From Akkermansiaceae bacterium (lineage in GTDB: Bacteria > Verrucomicrobiota > Verrucomicrobiia > Verrucomicrobiales > Akkermansiaceae), in contig JARFPV010000072.1 of NCBI GenBank assembly GCA_029288115.1, positions 1-11,441 on the forward strand: 11,441 nt of DNA. Direction: 5' to 3'. This document shows positions 1-5,874 of the stretch, piece after piece. Under the pieces are notes generated by a model. The model had not been told where the DNA came from, did no database searches, and saw only the letters and a list, made by a program, of their open reading frames with translations. The first letter of the stretch is position 1, and each line of letters opens with the position of its first letter. Made by a program: the position numbers and the translations under genes.

Positions 1-104
1 CTACCGAGATTCCCCCGATTGCGCCCTTCCCACCCTGTGCGTTTTCTGCCAGTTTTGGTTCAGGTCTGAATGCTGAATACTTCAAACTGAATACTTAAAC
101 AACA
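1..104. other. Non-coding leader region upstream of polA
   Basis: No gene can be supported here. The three forward frames are open from the window edge but stop at 67-69, 74-76 and 94-96, and their translations resemble nothing I recognise. A possible GTG start on the minus strand near 34 stops after ten codons. The only structure is the CTGAAT repeat at 66-100. A promoter for polA must lie here or to the left, but no convincing -35/-10 pair was seen, and no Shine-Dalgarno sequence precedes the polA ATG. Confidence 0.5.
66..100 (+). repeat. Short CTGAAT direct repeat just upstream of polA
   Basis: The segment reads as CTGAATG (66-72), then CTGAATACTTCAAA (73-86), then CTGAATACTTAAAC (87-100). 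The last two 14-bp units share their first ten bases exactly and differ by a shifted C/A at the end. The array ends four bases before the polA ATG, so it would be in the untranslated leader. It may be a slippage product or a lineage-specific leader element; no function can be assigned from one copy. Confidence 0.6.
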
Positions 105-2933
105 ATGCACAAACTCTTCCTCCTCGATGGTATGGCGCTGGTTTACCGCGCGCACTTTGCATTCATGCGCAACCCGATTTTAACCAGCTCCGGCATGAAC
201 ACCTCGGCAGTGTTGGGTTTTGCCAATGTTTTGTTAGACATCATCGAGAACCAGGACGCAAGCCATCTGGGCGTAGCATTTGATACCCGCGAGCCGACTC
301 CTCGACACAAACTTTACCCCGAATACAAGGCACAGCGGGAGGAAATGCCGCAGGATCTCGCGAATGCCATTCCGTATGTAAAGCGGCTGTGCGAAGCGAT
401 GGGAATCCCCGTGCTTGTGCTGGACGGCTATGAGGCGGACGACATCATTGGCACCGTGGCGCATCGCGCCGATGAACGGGGTGACATCCACACCTACATG
501 GTCACACCCGATAAAGACTTCGCTCAGCTCGTCAGCCCAACCACCACCATGTGGAAACCCGGTCGCCAAGGTGGCAACCACGAACTGATCGATGTGGCAG
601 CGGTGCAAACGCACTGGAACGTGCAAGAGCCAAAGCAAGTCATCGACATCCTCGGCCTCTGGGGCGATGCCTCTGACAACATCCCTGGCGTTCCCGGCAT
701 CGGGGAGAAAACCGCCAAAAAGCTCGTTGGTGAGTTTGGCTCCATGGAAAAGTTGTTGGCATCCACCGATCAGCTGAAAGGTAAGCAGAAGGAAAACCTG
801 GAGAACTTTGCTGACCAGGCAAAGCTTTCCAAAGAACTGGCAACGATCATTCTGGATGTCCCCATCGATGCCGATTGGGAGGATCTGGCCATCGGTGGCC
901 GTGATGACGAGGCACTCAAATCCCTTCTCACCGAGCTTGAGTTTAACTCTGTGGGCAAACGCATTTTCGGCAAGGATTTTTCCGCGGGCCGTGGCCATGA
1001 ATCGGCTAGTGGCGGATCGCCGTCAGGTACCGATGAAGCTGCACCCAGACTAACCACCATCACCGACGTCGAGCACGATTACCAACTCATCTCTACGGTC
1101 AACGATCTGCACGCGCTTGTAAAAAAGCTATCGCTTGCCGACCGCATTTGTTTTGACCTCGAAACGACATCGCTTGACCCACGCAGCTGTGAGATTCTCG
1201 GCATTGCTTTCTCCGTGGCGGCGCATGAAGGGTATTTTGTTCATACTGGTCCAGGGAGTAGCCTCACAACGGAAATGGCCCTCGATAAACTCGGTGTGAT
1301 TTTTCACTCCAAGCTGGAAAAAATTGGTCACAACCTGAAATTCGATCTCTCTGTTCTGTTAGCTCACGAATACGAAGTGAGCGGGCCGTTTTTTGATACG
1401 ATGCTCGTGCATGCACTTGTTTCTCCTGAGCAGAGGCACAATATGGATTTTATTTCCGAATCCCTGTTAGGATATACACCCGTGAAGCTAGCTGAACTTG
1501 CCGAGAAGGCAAAGGAACCTGAGGACGATCTGTTCGCACTCGATGAACCCAAGGAAAAACCCAAAAAGAAGGGCAAGAAAAAAGATCTCAACATGAAGCT
1601 GATCCCGGTGGAGGATCTTGCTGAATATGCGGCGGAGGATGCGGACGTGACTTTCCAACTTGCTGAGAAGCTCCGGCCTGCACTTACCGAATCGAAACAA
1701 GAGGATGTCTATCAGAAGATTGAAGAACCACTATTGCCGGTGCTCACTGCCATTGAGAACGAGGGTATTTCCATGGACGTCGTTGCTCTCAAAGACATAG
1801 GTGACGGTCTCGCTAAACGCATCAACACACTGACCGCACAAATCAAAGAAGCCGCAGGCAAGGAATTCAACCTCAACTCACCCAAGCAGCTCGGTGAAAT
1901 TCTTTTCGGGGAAATGGAGCTGGTAGAAAAACCTAAGAAGACAAAGACCGGACAATTCAAAACCGATGAGCAAACACTCTCTGCTCTCGCACCCAAGCAT
2001 CCGATCGTGGCAGACATCCTCGATTACCGGGAGGCGACCAAACTGAAGTCCACCTACGTCGATGCGTTGCCTACGCACGTTTCCGCGCGCACAGGCCGAG
2101 TCCACACCCATTTTCAGCAGTTAATGACTTCCACAGGCAGACTGGCGTCCAGCGATCCCAACTTACAAAACATCCCGGTGCGCTCCGAAGCAGGACGTGA
2201 GATCCGTAAGGCATTCGTACCATGCGACAAGGAACACACCATGCTTGCAGCCGACTACTCACAGGTCGAGCTGCGCGTGATGGCAGCCATATCGGGTGAC
2301 GAGGCGATGATCCAGGCGATCAAGGACGACCTCGACATCCATGCTGCCACAGCCGCACGCGTGTATGGGGTGGACATTGAAGCCGTCACATCAGAGATGC
2401 GGCGCAACGCAAAAATGGTCAACTTCGGCATCATCTACGGCATTTCCGCCTTCGGACTCTCCCAACGGCTCGGCATCCCTCGTGGCGAAGCTTCCGAAAT
2501 CATCGAAACCTACTTCAAGCAGTATCCGGGGGTAAAAAACTACATGGATACCACAGTGGAATCGGCCAAGGAAAACGGCTACGTCGAAACGCTATCAGGA
2601 AGACGCTGCCATATCCGCAATATCAATTCAGACAACGGCACGGTGCGCAGTGCCGCAGAGCGTGCAGCCATTAACGCCCCGGTGCAAGGAACCGCCGCTG
2701 ATCTGATCAAACTCGCCATGGTAGGCGTGCATGACTTGTTAGTTAAGGAACAGTCTAAAACTAAAATGCTCCTCCAAGTGCATGATGAACTCCTCTTCGA
2801 CCTACACCTCAACGAGCAGGACACGCTTGTTCCAAAAATCGTGCAGACCATGGAGTCGGCTCTACCACTGCCTCACGGCATCGCTTGCAAAGTGGACACG
2901 GGCACAGGTGCCAACTGGCTGGAAGCGCATTAA
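105..2933 (+). CDS. polA: DNA polymerase I (5'-3' exo, 3'-5' exo and polymerase domains)
   Basis: Repair and Okazaki-fragment polymerase of 942 aa (E. coli 928 aa). The N-terminal FEN-type 5' nuclease (about 1-290) has the YKAQRE segment near 74, GYEADD, and the helix-hairpin-helix DNIPGVPGIGEKTA near 191-204. The proofreading domain (about 330-540) keeps the metal ligands D351 and E353 in FDLETT, D414, Y508 and D512, so editing should be active. The polymerase domain (about 560-942) has motif A DYSQVELR (D717), motif B RRNAKMVNFGIIYG (R766, K770, F774, Y778) and motif C HDE (H893-D894-E895). These sit exactly 12 residues after the E. coli counterparts. Phe774 at the ddNTP-discrimination position matches E. 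coli F762. A Lys/Glu-rich insert (about 470-496, with KPKKKGKKK) separates Exo II from Exo III. The ATG at 105 gives the usual N-terminus (MHKLFLLDGMALVYRAHFA), without a Shine-Dalgarno sequence. It stands alone and converges on scpA. Confidence 0.98.
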   Translation: MHKLFLLDGMALVYRAHFAFMRNPILTSSGMNTSAVLGFANVLLDIIENQDASHLGVAFDTREPTPRHKLYPEYKAQREEMPQDLANAIPYVKRLCEAMGIPVLVLDGYEADDIIGTVAHRADERGDIHTYMVTPDKDFAQLVSPTTTMWKPGRQGGNHELIDVAAVQTHWNVQEPKQVIDILGLWGDASDNIPGVPGIGEKTAKKLVGEFGSMEKLLASTDQLKGKQKENLENFADQAKLSKELATIILDVPIDADWEDLAIGGRDDEALKSLLTELEFNSVGKRIFGKDFSAGRGHESASGGSPSGTDEAAPRLTTITDVEHDYQLISTVNDLHALVKKLSLADRICFDLETTSLDPRSCEILGIAFSVAAHEGYFVHTGPGSSLTTEMALDKLGVIFHSKLEKIGHNLKFDLSVLLAHEYEVSGPFFDTMLVHALVSPEQRHNMDFISESLLGYTPVKLAELAEKAKEPEDDLFALDEPKEKPKKKGKKKDLNMKLIPVEDLAEYAAEDADVTFQLAEKLRPALTESKQEDVYQKIEEPLLPVLTAIENEGISMDVVALKDIGDGLAKRINTLTAQIKEAAGKEFNLNSPKQLGEILFGEMELVEKPKKTKTGQFKTDEQTLSALAPKHPIVADILDYREATKLKSTYVDALPTHVSARTGRVHTHFQQLMTSTGRLASSDPNLQNIPVRSEAGREIRKAFVPCDKEHTMLAADYSQVELRVMAAISGDEAMIQAIKDDLDIHAATAARVYGVDIEAVTSEMRRNAKMVNFGIIYGISAFGLSQRLGIPRGEASEIIETYFKQYPGVKNYMDTTVESAKENGYVETLSGRRCHIRNINSDNGTVRSAAERAAINAPVQGTAADLIKLAMVGVHDLLVKEQSKTKMLLQVHDELLFDLHLNEQDTLVPKIVQTMESALPLPHGIACKVDTGTGANWLEAH

Positions 2934-2937
2934 ACCC

Positions 2938-2961
2938 GTAGAGAAGGTTTCCAACCTTCTT
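2938..2961. repeat. Stem-loop after polA stop, possible diverged REP-like unit or weak terminator
   Basis: GTAG at 2938-2941 is followed by a perfect 8-bp stem: AGAAGGTT (2942-2949), loop TCC, AACCTTCT (2953-2960). It starts four bases after the polA stop, in the convergent gap between polA and scpA. There is no real T-tract on either side, so intrinsic termination would be weak. Its layout (GTAG, then an 8-bp stem with a 3-nt loop beside a stop codon) parallels each arm of the palindrome at 5805-5874, so it may be a degenerate single copy of that family. The remaining bases to 3026 hold nothing else that I recognise. Confidence 0.5.
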
Positions 2962-3026
2962 CATCTATGCAGAAAAAAAGAGCTTAAAAACCTCTCCTAC
3001 AATACGAAAGAGCTTGGAAAGATCTT

Positions 3027-3761
3027 CTACATCGCCGGCTTTCGCTCCACTTCGATATCGCCAAGAATATGGTCCTGGCGGATACGGAACTGATTCATCT
3101 TCATCAGTTCGAGCACTGCCAAGAAGGTAACTATCACCTCACCCTTGGATGTCGCTTTCTCAAACAATGAAGAGAACTGCACACTTCCACCTGGCTCAAG
3201 GTGAACTAACAAATACTCGATCTTATCCGCCACCGTAAAGCGGTCGTCAACAATATCGCCAAGGTCCTCTGATTCCTCGAAGCGCTTGAGCACATTCTGG
3301 AATGCGCGGATAAGGTCAAAAATATTCACGTCCGGAAGAGGCTCATCCTCATCCACGGGCGGTGCCACTTTCTCAGGGGCGAGCGCGAAGTAGTCCTCCT
3401 GCTCGGTCTCTTTGCGCGACAGGAAACCAGCCGCGTCCTTGAATTTTTTGTATTCAATCAACTGACGGATCAGCTCCCAGCGTGGATCGTCTTCCTCGAT
3501 ATCCTCCTCCGGCGGCATCACCGACTTCGGAAGCAGCGTACGGCTCTTGATATACATCAGGTTCGCCGCCATCACGATAAACTCGGACGCGAGGTCGATG
3601 TTGAGCATTTTGAATGTATCGATGTAGTCGAGATACTGTTTGGTGATTCGCTCAATCGAGATGTTATGAATATCCACCTCATCCTTTTTGATCAGGTAGA
3701 GGAGGAGATCCAGCGGGCCTTCAAAAATATCCAGCCTGACTTTGTATTCAGCAGCTTCCAC
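3027..3761 (-). CDS. scpA: Segregation and condensation protein A (kleisin ScpA)
   Basis: ScpA is the kleisin subunit of the bacterial SMC-ScpAB condensin. It bridges SMC heads and recruits ScpB for chromosome compaction and origin segregation. The 244-aa length is typical. The N-terminal signature is clear: YKVRLDIFEGPLDLLLYLIK (about 6-25), then DIHNISIERITKQYLDYI and ASEFIVMAANLMYIKSRTLLP, the helical SMC-neck-binding part. A long acidic linker follows (about 84-150, PPEEDIEEDD and PPVDEDEPLPD). The C-terminal winged-helix part ends in VIVTFLAVLELMKMNQFRIRQ, the SMC-cap-binding segment. The start codon is GTG at 3761-3759: an in-frame TAA lies five codons upstream and the next Met is residue 52, inside the domain. 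No Shine-Dalgarno sequence is seen. The usual partner scpB is not adjacent; the gene ends convergent with polA, with the small lipoprotein gene 93 bp upstream. Confidence 0.96.
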   Translation of the reverse strand: MEAAEYKVRLDIFEGPLDLLLYLIKKDEVDIHNISIERITKQYLDYIDTFKMLNIDLASEFIVMAANLMYIKSRTLLPKSVMPPEEDIEEDDPRWELIRQLIEYKKFKDAAGFLSRKETEQEDYFALAPEKVAPPVDEDEPLPDVNIFDLIRAFQNVLKRFEESEDLGDIVDDRFTVADKIEYLLVHLEPGGSVQFSSLFEKATSKGEVIVTFLAVLELMKMNQFRIRQDHILGDIEVERKPAM

Positions 3762-3854
3762 GTGCGAGAATCGTTACGTGATAGCGCCGCGTCAGGCGAG
3801 GATTTTTTTGAATGAAGGGGCAGAAATTACCCCATTTCCTGGATAAGCCTCGGT

Positions 3855-4133
3855 CTAGTGGCAACCGTGGCGCCGGTACCACCCGTGGTGACCATGGTGA
3901 CCGTAACCCCGGCCTCGGTGACCGTAGTAATGCTTGTGGCTGGAGCCGTTGTTTTTTCCAATGGCATAAGCCGCGGCACCAAGAACAACGGCACCAAGCG
4001 CTACAGCGCCCGAATCCACGGTCTCCACCGGACGCCCGTAGGCATCATACGTAGTGGTGCAGTTTGAGAGCCCAAGAGCAGCAACAATCGCTGCCACAGT
4101 AAGTTTCAGAGATGTATGTTTTTTGCGTTCCAT
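3855..4133 (-). CDS. Small His-rich putative lipoprotein
   Basis: A 92-aa protein of unknown function. It begins with a basic n-region (MERKKH) and a hydrophobic core (about 10-22) ending in LGLSNC, which reads as a lipobox with Cys25 as the lipidated residue. Asn at -1 is atypical, so processing is likely but not certain. After TTTYDAYGRPVETVD there is a Gly/Ala-rich hydrophobic stretch (about 42-59, GAVALGAVVLGAAAYAIG) resembling a glycine zipper. The tail from residue 66 carries nine histidines in 27 residues, with Gly, Tyr and Arg, ending HGCH. The tail could bind metal or be a low-complexity surface segment. The ATG is clear and the protein is complete. It lies upstream of scpA on the same strand with a 93-bp gap, so co-transcription is possible but not shown. 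Confidence 0.75.
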   Translation of the reverse strand: MERKKHTSLKLTVAAIVAALGLSNCTTTYDAYGRPVETVDSGAVALGAVVLGAAAYAIGKNNGSSHKHYYGHRGRGYGHHGHHGWYRRHGCH

Positions 4134-4200
4134 GCCCCTGAGACGAGGGCTTTGCAGGATTTATTCAGGAAAAAAATCAGCCTTGCTTTATGCCGGTTGA

Positions 4201-4905
4201 TTAATTGGCAGGTTCAGGGAAAACAACCTGGGATGGATCAAATTCCTCACCCTCCCAGACAGTCCCCGGCCCGGTGTCAAAGAGTGTCTGCGTTCCTTGC
4301 ACAACCGCTTCACCTGCCTTGTTGATCCGTAGTTGCTTCACTGCCCCATCGATCCGTAACACGACCGCTTTACCATCATAAGGATCGGAATCAAACGTGA
4401 GTCCTTCTCCCGTCATTTGTGAAATCAGGATGGGTCGACCCGAATTATCTGATGTCGATTGATTTTTTACGTAGGCAAAACCACATTCGCCTGCCTCAAG
4501 AATCTTGCCAGGCGAGCTGATCACATTGTCAGGTTTTTTATCACTTGCTCCATACACGTAGAAAATTTCTTCAGACTTGGTGTATCCCGCAACGATGAAT
4601 TGCCTAAGGTAGTCGTTTGAATATCTACCCTTGTAGGCACGCATATCCAAATACGGCTCGCCATTTTCATCCTTGTGGATAACAGCTGTGCCATCGCCTG
4701 GAAATTCACCGTAATCACCATCGAACTCGATCATGAGATAAAAGACCTGTTTGGCATTGTTTACCGCTTCAGTCATCGTTGCTCTATTGCCACACCGGTG
4801 AATATGCGGAGTGCTAATCGCGAAAATCGCAGCAATGACAATAAGTAAAATTAGGCCCAGTAATATAGGACTTCCTGAGCGATGTTTTTTATGGGGTATG
4901 TCCAT
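4201..4905 (-). CDS. Pseudopilin-like single-span membrane protein (paralogue B)
   Basis: A 234-aa protein starting at the ATG 4905-4903, 13 bp after the stop of the upstream paralogue. An in-frame ATG at 4971 would add 22 Lys/His-rich residues and overlap that gene, so the shorter start is preferred. The N-terminus MDIPHKKHRSGSP is followed by one transmembrane helix (about 12-32). An amphipathic helix with NNAKQVFYLMIEFDGDYGEFP comes next, then a globular C-terminal part with GYTKSEEIFY, KPDNV, AGECGFAYVKN and DGKAVVLRIDGAVKQLR. This arrangement resembles type II secretion or type IV pseudopilins, and I recognise the family as common in Verrucomicrobiota. The conserved prepilin GFTLxE motif, including Glu at +5, is absent, so cleavage and assembly into a fibre are doubtful. 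It ends soluble (FPEPAN), unlike paralogue A. Function unknown. Confidence 0.8.
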   Translation of the reverse strand: MDIPHKKHRSGSPILLGLILLIVIAAIFAISTPHIHRCGNRATMTEAVNNAKQVFYLMIEFDGDYGEFPGDGTAVIHKDENGEPYLDMRAYKGRYSNDYLRQFIVAGYTKSEEIFYVYGASDKKPDNVISSPGKILEAGECGFAYVKNQSTSDNSGRPILISQMTGEGLTFDSDPYDGKAVVLRIDGAVKQLRINKAGEAVVQGTQTLFDTGPGTVWEGEEFDPSQVVFPEPAN

Positions 4906-4918
4906 GGTATTTTTGTGG

Positions 4919-5752
4919 TTATGCTTGTGAGATCGAAGGTTCTTTTTCCACGCGCGTTCGCGGTCGTGCAATGAGCCAGATCATGAGCGAGACAAATCCA
5001 ACCGCTATGACGCCCAAAAACACATCACTCAGGGAGAAGATACCTCTCAAGGTCGGGGTAAAGTGGTAAGTGCCCTCGGCATAGCAGAGGTTTGCCGCAT
5101 CGAATCCTTTTTCGCCCCATGGCGATTTCTTACCCGCATCAAATAGTCCGGTGCCGTCTTTTCGCAGTGGATTCCCCAACTCGTCGAGTTTGAGTTGCTT
5201 TACGGCCCCATCGATTTGAAGAACCACACCTTTTCCATCGTAAGCATCCGTATTGAACTTGAAACCGTTTCCATACATCGGAGCAAGCAGGAGCGGTGTC
5301 TCGGCGTGATTTTCTGTGCTCAGATTCTTAATGTAGGCAAATCCACATTCACCCGCACTCAACAGTTCAGATCTGGGCGTGATGATGTTGTCGGGTCTCT
5401 TGCGTATCCCACTACCACCCTTGGCGTAGAAAATCTCCTCGGACTTGGTGTAACCCGCCGCAAAGAACTGAGCGAAATAATCGTTGGAAAATTCCCCCGT
5501 GCATCCTGCCAACTCATCGACCGCCGTACTGTCGCTGGGAAAATCTCCAAACTCCGCATCAAATTCTATCATCAGATAGAAAATCTGCTTCGCATTGTTC
5601 ATAGTTGTCGTAACATCAGATTTTGTTCGAGACTTCATGATCACAGGCGTGCTCATGACTACCACAACGATCAACAGACATACCACGAACCCGAAGCAAA
5701 TCCACGGGTTACCACGTCTTCGTTTTCCATAGCTATCCTCCATGGTCACCAT
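4919..5752 (-). CDS. Pseudopilin-like membrane protein with added C-terminal TM helix (paralogue A)
   Basis: A 277-aa protein. Its start could be the ATG at 5752 or the one three codons later at 5743 (MEDSYGKRRRGNP), which matches paralogue B better. A basic N-terminus leads into a transmembrane helix (about 17-38, WICFGFVVCLLIVVVVM). The shared helix with MNNAKQIFYLMIEFDAEFGDFP (about 51-72) follows. The globular region has SNDYFAQFFAAGYTKSEEIFYAKG, RPDNIITP, GECGFAYIKNLST and DGKGVVLQIDGAVKQLKLDE. Unlike paralogue B, it continues past the globular domain into a second predicted transmembrane helix (about 243-262, DVFLGVIAVGFVSLMIWLIA) and a charged tail. It is therefore anchored at both ends, which would be incompatible with pilus-type assembly. 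It lies upstream of paralogue B, probably in one transcript. No partner secretion genes are nearby. Function unknown. Confidence 0.82.
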   Translation of the reverse strand: MVTMEDSYGKRRRGNPWICFGFVVCLLIVVVVMSTPVIMKSRTKSDVTTTMNNAKQIFYLMIEFDAEFGDFPSDSTAVDELAGCTGEFSNDYFAQFFAAGYTKSEEIFYAKGGSGIRKRPDNIITPRSELLSAGECGFAYIKNLSTENHAETPLLLAPMYGNGFKFNTDAYDGKGVVLQIDGAVKQLKLDELGNPLRKDGTGLFDAGKKSPWGEKGFDAANLCYAEGTYHFTPTLRGIFSLSDVFLGVIAVGFVSLMIWLIARPRTRVEKEPSISQA

Positions 5753-5804
5753 TATTCACGCTTGGGTGAAATGATGATGAAGGTGAGATGAAATATCAGT
5801 GAAA

Positions 5805-5874
5805 GTAGGACAGCTTTGTAAGCTGTCGACAGGATGTGCTCTTAGGTTGCCGACAGCTTACAAAGCTGCCCTAC
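5805..5874. repeat. REP/BIME-like double palindrome overlapping a stop codon
   Basis: Two 26-bp arms, 5805-5830 and 5849-5874, are inverted copies matching at 24 of 26 positions (both differences A/G), separated by an 18-bp spacer. Each arm is itself a hairpin: GACAGCTT-TGT-AAGCTGTC at 5809-5827 (perfect 8-bp stem) and GACAGCTT-ACA-AAGCTGCC at 5852-5870 (one mismatch). Either two small cruciforms or one long hairpin could form. On the minus strand the right arm begins GTAGGGCAGC, and its TAG is the stop codon of the U32 gene. No transposase is adjacent. The layout resembles paired REP elements; in RNA it would protect the 3' end or attenuate read-through into the pseudopilin genes. Confidence 0.85.

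Noticed and set aside
234..998. Long open frame on the minus strand inside polA (254 codons)
   Set aside because: It is fully antisense to the highly conserved 5' nuclease domain of polA, and its translation resembles no known family.
2965..3020. Direct repeat of AAGAGCTT in the polA-scpA gap
   Set aside because: Only seven or eight bases long and AT-rich; easily due to chance.
3785..3809. CGCC/GGCG hairpin followed by seven T residues on the plus strand
   Set aside because: The stem is only 4 bp with a 6-nt loop and four bases before the T run. No plus-strand gene ends here, so a terminator is not supported.
3817..3833. GGGG/CCCC hairpin downstream of the small lipoprotein gene
   Set aside because: The 4-bp stem with a 9-nt loop lacks a T-tract on the minus strand, too weak to call a terminator.
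4906..4971. Upstream extension of pseudopilin paralogue B to an ATG at 4971
   Set aside because: It would overlap the end of paralogue A and add a Lys/His-rich leader absent from the paralogue. The ATG at 4905 gives the matching N-terminus.
5195..5791. Plus-strand open frame of 198 codons opposite pseudopilin paralogue A
   Set aside because: The minus-strand frame has a transmembrane helix and conserved paralogue motifs; the plus-strand translation has none and looks like a shadow.
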